The position numbers and the translations under genes are program-made. The notes beneath the pieces are model-generated. The model worked only from the letters and a program-made list of their open reading frames with translations. It did no database searches and was not told where the DNA came from. Source: Eubacterium sp. AF22-8LB (lineage in GTDB: Bacteria; Bacillota_I; Bacilli_A; Erysipelotrichales; Erysipelotrichaceae). Taken from it: DNA of 43,175 nucleotides. Of this stretch, positions 17,149 to 24,542 are shown in pieces. Every line of letters begins with the position of its first letter. The stretch's first letter is position 1. The DNA lies in assembly GCF_003458715.1 (NCBI RefSeq), contig NZ_QRVI01000020.1:1-43175 (forward strand), read 5' to 3'.

Positions 17149-17587
17149 CTTTTCCATCCTCACTTTCCTTAATCATTTCGCGCATCGCCTTCCATCCAAT
17201 CGTTGCACAATTGATACGATTGGCTTGTTTCCCAACATTTTGAAATGCGATTGCCTCATCTAATATATCTTCATCATAATCTTTTTGATCAATCATTTTA
17301 AAATAGTTGTCCATGATTTCTTTGGCTTCTTCTGTTGTTTTTCCCTTCAATAATTCAGACATAATTGAAGTAGAAGCTGTTGAAATTGTACATGCAACCC
17401 CATCAAAACGAATGTCGTCGATTTTTCCATCTGAAATTTTTGTCTGCACCGTAATATCATCAATACAAGAATCACTCGCCATATGACGTGACATATAACC
17501 ATCGTTATCTGTCAATTCTTTATTACGAGGATAATCATAGTGATCCATAATAATCTGGCGCATTAACATTGGATCAATATTTGACAT
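17141..17587 (-). CDS. sufU: Fe-S assembly sulfur-acceptor protein SufU
   Basis: 148 residues. Zinc-bound partner that accepts persulfide sulfur from SufS in Firmicutes. Conserved Cys: DSCIDDIT, GVACTISTASTSIM and INCATIGWKAM. SufU-specific spacing is present (long insert before the third Cys). The usual Cys-Gly-Asp at the first site reads Cys-Ile-Asp: the Asp ligand is kept and the Gly is replaced. The start follows a GGAAG site 15 bp after sufS. Confidence 0.94.
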   Translation of the reverse strand: MSNIDPMLMRQIIMDHYDYPRNKELTDNDGYMSRHMASDSCIDDITVQTKISDGKIDDIRFDGVACTISTASTSIMSELLKGKTTEEAKEIMDNYFKMIDQKDYDEDILDEAIAFQNVGKQANRINCATIGWKAMREMIKESEDGKDE

Positions 17588-17602
17588 AATTAAGCTTCCT
17601 TC

Positions 17603-18844
17603 CTAAAAGAAAATGCTGACACAGTTTTCAACTGTAGCACTCTTTAAAGCATCAATCAATTGATCGACCTCTTCTTTTGTGTTGTACAAATAAAAGCTTG
17701 CACGACAAGTCCCCGGAGTCTTCAATACTTCCGGAAGTAATTTAGCACAATGCTGTCCTGAACGAACGGCAATTCCAAACGTATTTAAATAACTAGCAAC
17801 ATCTTGGGCAAAGATCATCTGATCTTTATCCTTCACATTAAATGTTACAATTCCACTCTTTGCGTTTTCATTATATACAACAATATTTTCTAAGGCTTTT
17901 GCCTTTTCTAAGAAATATTCCTTTAATTCAACTTCATGAGCATGGATATTCGCTTTACCTACCGCATCCAAATAATCCATGGCAGCCGCCATACCAATAA
18001 CACCTTCAATGGGTTGTGTACCTGATTCAAACTTTAATGGCGTTTCCTTTAAAGTCAATGAACATGATTTATCAAATCTGGCATTACTTTCGCCACCATA
18101 AAAAATAGGTTCTAGCTGATCCAACCATTTTTTCTTGCCATATAAAGCCCCTACACCTGTAGGACCACACATTTTATGAGCACTGAACGCATAGAAATCA
18201 CAATCTAGATCCTGCACATCAATATCAAGATGTGGTGTACTTTGTGCTCCATCAATCACCAATAAAATGCCTCTTTCATGACAAATTTTGGCAATTTCCT
18301 TAACTGGAGCCACAAAGCCTAATACATTCGATACCATCGCAATGGCTACAACTTTAACTTTATCCGTTAAAACACGTTCAAAGTTTTCAACGGTAATTTT
18401 TCCTTCTTCATCCAAAGGAATATAATCAATCTTTGTTCCCTTTTTCTTACCAGCCTGCATCCAAGGTAAAATACTTGATGCATGCTCACTTTCATCGCTT
18501 AAAATGACATCGCCTTCATGTAAAAGCTGATCTGTTACCATCATCGCAACTAGATTCAAGCCTTCACTCGAACCAGATGTAAACACGATTTCTTCTTTAT
18601 ATTTCGCATTTAAAAACTTTTGTGTACGAGCCCTAGCCCCTTCAAAAGCAGCATCGACCTGCGCACTCATTTCATAATCACCACGATGCGCATTAGCACC
18701 AAGGTATGTATAATAGTTCACTACAGCATCAATTACTGGTTGTGGTTTTAATGTCGTAGCTCCATTATCTAAATATACTAAAGGCTTATTGGACATTGTA
18801 CGTGTTAAAATTGGGAAATCTTTACGTATTTTACTGATGTCCAT
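17603..18844 (-). CDS. sufS: Cysteine desulfurase SufS
   Basis: About 413 residues, a PLP enzyme that removes sulfur from cysteine. Seen: LDNGATTLKP, the PLP Lys in AFSAHKMCGPTG and the active-site Cys in VRSGQHCAKLL. Start at the ATG at 18844, with AAGG upstream, overlapping the sufD stop by 14 nt. The C-terminal end (CVSIFF) is a little longer than usual. The sulfur is expected to pass to SufU, encoded next. Confidence 0.96.
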   Translation of the reverse strand: MDISKIRKDFPILTRTMSNKPLVYLDNGATTLKPQPVIDAVVNYYTYLGANAHRGDYEMSAQVDAAFEGARARTQKFLNAKYKEEIVFTSGSSEGLNLVAMMVTDQLLHEGDVILSDESEHASSILPWMQAGKKKGTKIDYIPLDEEGKITVENFERVLTDKVKVVAIAMVSNVLGFVAPVKEIAKICHERGILLVIDGAQSTPHLDIDVQDLDCDFYAFSAHKMCGPTGVGALYGKKKWLDQLEPIFYGGESNARFDKSCSLTLKETPLKFESGTQPIEGVIGMAAAMDYLDAVGKANIHAHEVELKEYFLEKAKALENIVVYNENAKSGIVTFNVKDKDQMIFAQDVASYLNTFGIAVRSGQHCAKLLPEVLKTPGTCRASFYLYNTKEEVDQLIDALKSATVENCVSIFF

Positions 18845-19604
18845 ATAATCCAACCTTACTTTCCATTTCCTGGCGAAGATTTTCTTTTAATTCTTCATCC
18901 TCTACCATATCTATAACTGGCAAGAAATATCCAACACTCAACAAGCCAACAGCTTGTTTCGTGCTAAGGCCACGAGATTGTAAATAGTATAGCTGATCCG
19001 CATCTGGCTGACCTATTGTTAGGGCGTGGCTTGCCTTTACATCGTTTTCATCAATCAATAATAATGGAATAACCTTCGTCTTATGTCCTTGGCCTAAGGT
19101 TAAAACGCGCGTTGCCTGATGAGACTGAGCATCAAAGCAACCTTTTTTAATATTTCCATCGGCTACCATCTGATATTGTCCATAATCAAACAAAACAGCA
19201 AAATTTTTCATTTGACCATTTGTATGAGGGGCATTATGACGGACTTCCATATCGCAAACCTTTTCAATATGTTCCTGACATAATTGACCACTCAAAATTT
19301 CATATTCTGCACCCTCTTCTTGCAAATCTACAAAGTGATTCCATTTTAGAGGGCTTTTTTCTAAGTCCAAGACACCCATTTGGCAAGAAGCATCTTGTTT
19401 GAGTACCATATTAATATTTAATTCGCATGCACTTTCAGCATGATTTAAAACAAAGAGTTTTGAAAAAGAATTCTCTAAACATTCAACAACCAAGTCTAGC
19501 TTTGTACAATCTTTATTTAATTCAATTAAATAGGATTTATTTTCATGACTCTGAATTTGAATGTGAAGTTCTTCATTATTATGAACATCTACGCGATTAA
19601 GCAT
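18831..19604 (-). CDS. sufD: Fe-S assembly protein SufD (short form)
   Basis: About 257 residues, much shorter than Bacillus SufD (~435): the N-terminal helical region is reduced and the beta-helix core plus C-terminus remain. Seen: RHNAPHTNGQMKNFAVL, HQATRVLTLGQGHKTKVIPLL, DVKASHALTIGQPD and LYYLQSRGLSTKQA, matching the SufB/SufD C-terminal signature. The ATG at 19604 has GGAG 9 nt upstream and overlaps sufC by 8 nt. It pairs with SufB and SufC in the scaffold complex. Confidence 0.93.
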   Translation of the reverse strand: MLNRVDVHNNEELHIQIQSHENKSYLIELNKDCTKLDLVVECLENSFSKLFVLNHAESACELNINMVLKQDASCQMGVLDLEKSPLKWNHFVDLQEEGAEYEILSGQLCQEHIEKVCDMEVRHNAPHTNGQMKNFAVLFDYGQYQMVADGNIKKGCFDAQSHQATRVLTLGQGHKTKVIPLLLIDENDVKASHALTIGQPDADQLYYLQSRGLSTKQAVGLLSVGYFLPVIDMVEDEELKENLRQEMESKVGLYGHQ

Positions 19605-20412
19605 ATTTTTTTGCTCCACAAGAACCTAAAGAAATAGGTTGTTTATCTTCCTCTTTATTAGCGGTTACGTGGTACTCTTTTTCAATCCATTCATATCCTT
19701 CTTGATCTACTTTTTCAACAAGGCTTGCATCTCCAGATACTACAATTTGTCCATCCATTAATACGTGGGCATGTGTTGGTTGTAAATATTCATAGAAACG
19801 AGCATAGTGAGATACAATCAATAAACCAAGATTTGTTTGTTCCTGACATTGGTTGATTGCATCTGAAACAATGCGTAATGCATCTACATCTAAACCAGAG
19901 TCGATCTCATCTAACATCGCAATTGCTGGCTTTAACATCATCATTTGAACGATTTCATTACGTTTCTTTTCTCCACCACTAAATCCATCATTTAAGAAAC
20001 GATGTGCCAAATCTGGCTTCATTTCTAATTGTTCAATGGCTTTATCCATTTCTTTGATGAATTTAAATAAGGAAATAGGTTTTTCTAAACGTGCATTCAT
20101 TGCACTTCTTAAGAAGTCAGAGTTTGTAACACCAGAAACAACACTAGGATATTGCATACCTAAGAAAAGTCCAGCTTTACTTCTTTCATCGACTGACATC
20201 TGTAGTACATCTTTACCATCTAGAGTAATTGAACCAGATGTAACTGTATATTTTGGGTTTCCCATGATCGCAGCAAGCAATGTAGACTTACCATTTCCAT
20301 TAGGTCCCATTAGGGCATGGCGTTCACCGGATTTAACAGTTAAACTCAACCCTTTTAAAATTTCTTTATTCTCCACGGATACATGAAGATCCTTAATGAC
20401 CAAATCTGCCAT
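19597..20412 (-). CDS. sufC: Fe-S assembly ATPase SufC
   Basis: 271 residues, ABC-type ATPase that drives the SufBCD complex; it has no membrane part. Walker A GPNGNGKST near residue 36, Q-loop LGMQYP, signature FSGGEKKRNEI, Walker B AMLDEIDSGLD and the H-loop IVSHYARF. The C-terminus has a roughly 20-residue extension (KEEDKQPISLGSCG) beyond the common 245-250 length. First gene of the suf operon, with its own promoter at 20438-20466. Confidence 0.97.
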   Translation of the reverse strand: MADLVIKDLHVSVENKEILKGLSLTVKSGERHALMGPNGNGKSTLLAAIMGNPKYTVTSGSITLDGKDVLQMSVDERSKAGLFLGMQYPSVVSGVTNSDFLRSAMNARLEKPISLFKFIKEMDKAIEQLEMKPDLAHRFLNDGFSGGEKKRNEIVQMMMLKPAIAMLDEIDSGLDVDALRIVSDAINQCQEQTNLGLLIVSHYARFYEYLQPTHAHVLMDGQIVVSGDASLVEKVDQEGYEWIEKEYHVTANKEEDKQPISLGSCGAKKYA

Positions 20413-20437
20413 ATCTTATACCTCTTTTCACTGAAAT

Positions 20438-20466
20438 ATAATACCAAATAATTATTAAAATCTCAA
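20438..20466 (-). promoter_or_regulatory. Promoter of the suf operon
   Basis: TTGAGA (20461-20466), 17-bp spacer, TATTAT (20438-20443) with TGG before it (extended -10). It reads leftwards into sufC and ends about 25 bp before the ATG. Confidence 0.8.
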
Positions 20467-20487
20467 TTAATACATCTCGGCGGTTCA

Positions 20488-20516
20488 TTGCAATTTAAAA
20501 AGATATCTCGTATAAT
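20488..20516 (+). promoter_or_regulatory. Promoter of the PrsA-like genes
   Basis: TTGCAA (20488-20493), 17-bp spacer, TATAAT (20511-20516), followed by AAGGAGG and the ATG at 20545. It is back to back with the suf promoter. Confidence 0.85.
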
Positions 20517-20544
20517 TGAAAAGACATTCTCAAGGAGGTAAATT

Positions 20545-21588
20545 ATGTCTGATTTTTTACGAAATAACTGGTTTGTCGTCTTAATCGCCGTTATCATTAT
20601 CGGATTTATTGGATATTTCATTTATGATACGAATAAAGATAATGTTTCCGCTAAAACTTCAAATAATGAACAAGTTGTAGCATCTATTGATGGAGATGAC
20701 ATTACCGCAAAAGATTTATATGATGAATCCACACCATATGATGGATCAACAATCTATAACATGTACAAAAATGCCGTTATCGATCAATCTATCGAAACCA
20801 CAAAAGATTTAAAAAAACAGGCTAATACATTAGAATCTACAATTAAACAAAATGCATCTAGCCAAAGTGATGATTATGAATCCACACTTACTTCTGAACT
20901 TGCCAAATATGGTTATTCTTCATTTGAGGATTTAAACAAATATTGTTTAACAAGTACTAAAGAAAAAGAAATGAACAAGCGTTATATCACAAAACATTTT
21001 GATGATTTAAAGGCAGCATGGGAAGCAAAAAGCCCAAGAACAGTTTCTATTATTAAAATGGATGTTTCAGATGCCGATAATTTATCTGAAACTGAATCAA
21101 AAAAGAAAAACAATATTGACAAGGCTTTAGCTAAGGAAAGCTTTGCAGATGTTGCCAAAGCATTCTCCGAAGATTCAAATACTGCAAATAAAAAAGGCTT
21201 TGCCGGATACATTGATTCAGATTCAGCAAGCTCTTCAAGTTCTTCAAACTCTTCAGGTTCTTCTAGCTCAACAGTTCCTGCTGATGTTGTTACAGCAGCT
21301 ATTTCACTAAAGAAAGGTGAAACAAGTGACTGGATCACAGTAACAAGTTCAAGCGGCACAAGTTTATATAAGGTATACGTAAACCAAACAGATTCAAAGA
21401 AAATCTTCAATGCGAAAAGCGATACCGTTTCCAACCAAGCATTATATGCAGTTTTAAACAGTGATTCTAAATTAGCGAACACAATTCTTGAATCTTATGC
21501 TAAAAAATTAGATATCAAATTTAACGATAAGAGCACAAAGAAAAAATTTGATAGCTACGTAAAATCTACTTTCGGAGGTGATCAATAA
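20545..21588 (+). CDS. Membrane-anchored PrsA/SurA-like foldase
   Basis: 347 residues. An N-terminal uncleaved membrane helix (VVLIAVIIIGFIGYFIYD) lacks a lipobox. A SurA-type helical N-domain follows (VVASIDGDDITAKDLYD), then a parvulin-like region (RTVSIIKMDV, ESFADVAKAFSED, KKGFAGYIDSD, KKGETSDWITV). The family helps exported proteins fold outside the membrane. A serine-rich stretch (about residues 226-247) interrupts the parvulin domain at the DNA position 21222-21285. Expected PPIase active-site residues are not clear, so it may be only a chaperone. The stop overlaps the next start as TAATG. Confidence 0.82.
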   Translation: MSDFLRNNWFVVLIAVIIIGFIGYFIYDTNKDNVSAKTSNNEQVVASIDGDDITAKDLYDESTPYDGSTIYNMYKNAVIDQSIETTKDLKKQANTLESTIKQNASSQSDDYESTLTSELAKYGYSSFEDLNKYCLTSTKEKEMNKRYITKHFDDLKAAWEAKSPRTVSIIKMDVSDADNLSETESKKKNNIDKALAKESFADVAKAFSEDSNTANKKGFAGYIDSDSASSSSSSNSSGSSSSTVPADVVTAAISLKKGETSDWITVTSSSGTSLYKVYVNQTDSKKIFNAKSDTVSNQALYAVLNSDSKLANTILESYAKKLDIKFNDKSTKKKFDSYVKSTFGGDQ

Positions 21589-22487
21589 TGAAAAAGACAC
21601 CTATACTATTGGTATGCGCTGCCATGATGTTAACTGGATGCTCTGGTGCAACTGCATCTATTTCTGATAAAGATAAAGCCATCATGACTATTGGTGATAC
21701 AACATACACTAAAGGCGATGAATATGATCTATTGAAAATTTCAACAGGTACAGATTTAACTATGGAACTTGTAAAACAGTCAATCTATAAAAAAGAGGTC
21801 AAAGTGACAAAGGCTATGAAGAAAAAAGCCCAAGAACAAATCGACAACTATAAAGAAAATATGACTGGTTTTGAAGACCAAATCAAATCTTTAGGCTATA
21901 ACAGTACAGAAGCCTATATGAACAAGGTTCTTATTCCAAGTCTTCAAGCAAGTGAATTAACTGAAAAATATTTTACCGATGCCAAAAAAGACATCCAAAA
22001 AACATATAAGCCAAGTAAAGCTCGCATCATTCAATGTGAAAATAAAGCAACAGCTAAAAAAGCATTGAAAGCTTTAAAGAGTGGGACAGATCCAGAAGAA
22101 GTAGCTCAACAATATATGGTTGATTCTGCAAAATATTCTGGAAAAGAAACATTGGTAACAACAAAGACAACAGATGTATCAACTCGTTTGATCAACAAAT
22201 TGGCAAAGACAAAAAAAGCTGGTGTTATTGACGAAGTCTTTACAAATGAAAGTAGCGGAAATACCTATGCTTATGTTGCCGTATTAGTATCCAATACATA
22301 CAAAGATATTAAAGATGAAGTGTATACTTCATTAAGCAGTGATGATGATATCACAAAAGCATGCCTTGTTTATTATTTAAAGAAATACAATTTTGAAGTA
22401 CATGACCAAGATGTATTCAATAATTTAAAGACAAACAATCCTGAATATTTAGTTTCAAGACCCGATCTTGCAAAATCAGACGACTAA
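21588..22487 (+). CDS. prsA: PrsA-like foldase lipoprotein
   Basis: 299 residues. The signal peptide ends in the lipobox LTGC (Cys near residue 18), so it is lipidated and processed by LspA. SurA-like N-domain (IMTIGDTTYTKGDEYDLL, helical to about residue 130) and a reduced parvulin domain (ARIIQCENKATAKKALKALKS, PEEVAQQY). It is Lys-rich. Partner of the preceding foldase, translated from an overlapping start. Likely clients are the exported surface protein and other secreted proteins (inference). Monocistronic pair ended by the shared terminator. Confidence 0.85.
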   Translation: MKKTPILLVCAAMMLTGCSGATASISDKDKAIMTIGDTTYTKGDEYDLLKISTGTDLTMELVKQSIYKKEVKVTKAMKKKAQEQIDNYKENMTGFEDQIKSLGYNSTEAYMNKVLIPSLQASELTEKYFTDAKKDIQKTYKPSKARIIQCENKATAKKALKALKSGTDPEEVAQQYMVDSAKYSGKETLVTTKTTDVSTRLINKLAKTKKAGVIDEVFTNESSGNTYAYVAVLVSNTYKDIKDEVYTSLSSDDDITKACLVYYLKKYNFEVHDQDVFNNLKTNNPEYLVSRPDLAKSDD

Positions 22488-22493
22488 GTAAAA

Positions 22494-22517
22494 GCCATTA
22501 GACAAAAGTCTAATGGC
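22494..22517. terminator. Bidirectional terminator, prsA-like genes and T7SS operon
   Basis: 10-bp perfect stem GCCATTAGAC/GTCTAATGGC with AAAA loop. T7 follows on the plus strand and TTTTAC on the minus strand. The stop codon of the DUF4176 gene lies within it. Confidence 0.9.
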
Positions 22518-22782
22518 CTATTTTTTTCATCATTTCATCCAATTCAAAACGAAAATTAAACTCTTCAATATCCTGTAAACCAATATAGAACAAACAATCT
22601 ATATTCTCATGATCAAATACATAACATCGATCCTTGTCCATATACCCCTCCGGCCATAGACATCCTGCATAATCATATATTTTCTGCGTATTTACATTTT
22701 GTTGAAGACGCCCGATAATCATTAATTTCTTCGTTCCCTCTTTTAAAGTGACAACACTTCCTATAGGTAATAAATCCTTCAT
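22510..22782 (-). CDS. DUF4176 family protein, T7SS-associated
   Basis: 90 residues. Seen: LLPIGSVVTLKEGTKKLMIIGR, YDYAGCLWPEGYM and FYIGLQDIEEFNF, the DUF4176 pattern. The family is small, cytosolic and repeatedly found beside type VII secretion genes and LXG-type substrates in Firmicutes. A targeting or adaptor role is plausible but not shown here. Last gene of the ten-gene operon; the start has AAAGGAG and lies 11 bp after the preceding stop. Confidence 0.85.
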   Translation of the reverse strand: MKDLLPIGSVVTLKEGTKKLMIIGRLQQNVNTQKIYDYAGCLWPEGYMDKDRCYVFDHENIDCLFYIGLQDIEEFNFRFELDEMMKKIGH

Positions 22783-22793
22783 TCATACTCCTT

Positions 22794-23588
22794 TTAATAA
22801 CTAACATTGATTTTAAAGCCCAGCCCCGCAATAAAGCCAAGCTTTGAACCGATTTCCCATTCCCGACTTGAAAATCGATACGAAAGATTTGCCTCTGCAC
22901 TACCAATACTTCCTTGAGCTGTTAAGGTCACCTTTGCTCCCATCACACTGAATACACAGCGCGTCTCACCTTTTAAAGCAGCCACACCTACACCCGCTTC
23001 AAAAGACTGTTCCTTTTTTGATAAAACAGCTTTACATGTCGCATATGCCACACCGACCTGCCCTGTAGCTCTAGCACTCGCATATATCTTCGCATTGCCA
23101 ACACGTGCATTGACGGTAGAAGATAATAAGGCAAGACTTGCTTCTGAGCTCAACACAACACGAGGATCAAACTTCTTCTTTTTCCATATTCTTGCACTGA
23201 TACTCGATTTAAAATTCCCATCCAATATTGTTGCGTTGACACCTACATTAAAATACTTCTTATTAAAATTCTTATTCCATTCCTTAAACGAAGCCTTGTA
23301 GCCTATTGATGCATAAGAATAACGACTCTGTTTTGTGAGCTGTGAAATTAAATTTAAATTCGCATACTTTGTAAAATGCTTTTTTCCAGGTTGTAGTTGC
23401 ACCTGCTTATTTTCTGTAGACTCAATTAAAGTCGCACTCTTAGTTAGATAGTTTGCGATATCCATAATTTCTTTTGAGATGCGGTATTGCCTATCATTCA
23501 ATGTAGGAATATTAAAGGTTAAACTTCGTGAAGCCAATGCCTTATATTCATTGCTCAAGGTTTTACAAGCTACACTATCTGCTTTCAC
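22794..23588 (-). CDS. Candidate T7SS substrate with Gly/Ala/Ser-rich beta-repeat C-terminus
   Basis: 264 residues from GTG at 23588. Residues 1-65 are helical and polar (KALASRSLTFNIPTLNDRQ, ISKEIMDIANYLTKS). From about residue 100 the chain alternates small and beta-prone residues (VGVNATILDGN, SSTVNARVGNAKIYASARA, GVGVAALKGE, LTAQGSIGSAEANLSY). Such stretches occur in the C-terminal parts of some Firmicutes polymorphic toxins and T7SS effectors. No Sec signal peptide. Located between the WXG100 pair and DUF4176, where substrates are usually encoded. No catalytic motif recognised; a membrane-active domain is possible. The family is unknown to me. Confidence 0.6.
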   Translation of the reverse strand: MKADSVACKTLSNEYKALASRSLTFNIPTLNDRQYRISKEIMDIANYLTKSATLIESTENKQVQLQPGKKHFTKYANLNLISQLTKQSRYSYASIGYKASFKEWNKNFNKKYFNVGVNATILDGNFKSSISARIWKKKKFDPRVVLSSEASLALLSSTVNARVGNAKIYASARATGQVGVAYATCKAVLSKKEQSFEAGVGVAALKGETRCVFSVMGAKVTLTAQGSIGSAEANLSYRFSSREWEIGSKLGFIAGLGFKINVSY

Positions 23589-23748
23589 AAGCCTGTATTT
23601 CCTGTATTTGAATCTGAATCAAATATAGGATTCGATTCACTTTTTGATTTACATAGACAAATTCTTCATTTGAGACAACACTTTTCGTACGATTCAAAAG
23701 TACATTCAAATCATTCATTAACGAATTATAAAAATACACCTTATTCAT
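23575..23748 (-). CDS. Small helical protein (57 residues) of the T7SS operon
   Basis: Begins MNKVYFYNSLMNDLNVLLNR and ends IQEIQACESR. It is mostly amphipathic helix with heptad-like Leu/Ile spacing (ILYLIQIQIQEIQ). The start overlaps the WXG100-like stop by 8 nt, and its stop overlaps the next GTG start by 14 nt, so it sits snugly in the operon. Size and position match the small helical partner proteins that accompany T7SSb substrates. Alternative: the N-terminal half of the following gene split by a frameshift, since both halves are helical. Confidence 0.6.
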   Translation of the reverse strand: MNKVYFYNSLMNDLNVLLNRTKSVVSNEEFVYVNQKVNRILYLIQIQIQEIQACESR

Positions 23749-24025
23749 GAGACATTAAGCATTGTTCGTTTTCCTGATATAGATTTGCGGTTTGATGTAG
23801 ATAGGTAGAAAAACGAGCCAGTGTATCTAAATACGACATCATCGCCGGATTTAACGTTTGAAATTCTTCCATAAAATGCTTTGATGCAGGTGATTGCCAT
23901 ATTGATTCAACATAATACATTCTAGATTCGATTTCATTAAAGACTGTACGAATTTCATTCGCATACGCATCTACCTGCTTTGAATATGCCATTACATCTT
24001 CACTTGATATTTGAATTTGTGCCAT
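23741..24025 (-). CDS. WXG100-type ESX protein, variant WQS turn
   Basis: 94 residues, two helices around a turn reading SIWQSPASKHF; WXG proteins normally have W-x-G. The remaining pattern (helix 1 YSKQVDAYANEIRTVFNEI, helix 2 FMEEFQTLNPAMMSYLDTLARFS) is typical. Probably secreted as a dimer with the adjacent WQG protein through the T7SS. The start has AGGAGG and follows the WQG gene by 11 bp. Confidence 0.88.
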   Translation of the reverse strand: MAQIQISSEDVMAYSKQVDAYANEIRTVFNEIESRMYYVESIWQSPASKHFMEEFQTLNPAMMSYLDTLARFSTYLHQTANLYQENEQCLMSHE

Positions 24026-24036
24026 ACAATTTCCTC

Positions 24037-24330
24037 CTACAACAATAATTTGGCTTGTGCTACACGATCCTGTTGAAGCTGTTCATACACAGAAGCCGTT
24101 TGTTTTAAAACATTACTGTATTCTAAAATAATTTGAAACATTTCATTTAAAGCAGGACGAAACTCTTCTAATTGATTCTGAAAAGCCAAATGATCCACTC
24201 CCTGCCAAATGCTTTGCATCTGCTCAACCTTTTTATATAAGTTTAAAATCAAATCATTATAGTCCTCCGCTTTATTTTTTACATACACACTTGCTTGATA
24301 GACCTCTGAATAATCCACTGAAATTTTCAT
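24037..24330 (-). CDS. WXG100-type ESX protein (EsxA-like)
   Basis: 97 residues. Two amphipathic helices joined by the turn MQSIWQGVDHLAF with the W-x-G motif near residue 42. WXG100 proteins are the hallmark secreted partners and regulators of T7SS. The neighbouring variant gene suggests a heterodimer, although Firmicutes EsxA usually forms homodimers. The start (GGGAGGTAATT site) lies 2 bp after the YukD-like stop. Confidence 0.92.
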   Translation of the reverse strand: MKISVDYSEVYQASVYVKNKAEDYNDLILNLYKKVEQMQSIWQGVDHLAFQNQLEEFRPALNEMFQIILEYSNVLKQTASVYEQLQQDRVAQAKLLL

Positions 24331-24332
24331 AA

Positions 24333-24542
24333 TTACCTCCCATAAATTAAGATATCGCTATGTGCGATATGATTTTGTTTAAATGTTAAATCCAAATCTA
24401 TAAAGCACTTTGCGCTATAGTTAAACACATATCGCACTTTATAGTCTAAAAACTCATCAAAAAATTCTTGTACTACATACGACAAAGAAACATAAACCAT
24501 CTTTGTCTTTGTTAAAGAAAGATATATACCAACCTCATTCAC
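24333..24542 (-). CDS. YukD/EsaB-like ubiquitin-fold protein
   Basis: About 69 residues from GTG at 24542, with AAGGAGTGG upstream. A ubiquitin-like layout is visible: the first strand VGIYLSLTKTKMVYVSL, then a helix (VVQEFFDEFLD), and near the end FIDLDLTFKQNHIAHSDILIYG, which resembles the D-x-T-L-x-x-x-x-I-x-x-G-D-x-L ending of YukD/EsaB. The family is a small cytosolic T7SSb component in which no conjugation has been shown. Divergent, so the call rests on fold pattern plus position between EssC and WXG100 genes. The start overlaps the EssC stop by 8 nt. Confidence 0.7.
   Translation of the reverse strand: MNEVGIYLSLTKTKMVYVSLSYVVQEFFDEFLDYKVRYVFNYSAKCFIDLDLTFKQNHIAHSDILIYGR

Noticed and set aside
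20982..21482. 166-codon minus-strand frame
   Set aside because: It is the reverse of the PrsA-like gene; its Leu/Ser/Phe-rich content is an antisense artefact of Lys- and Ser-rich codons.
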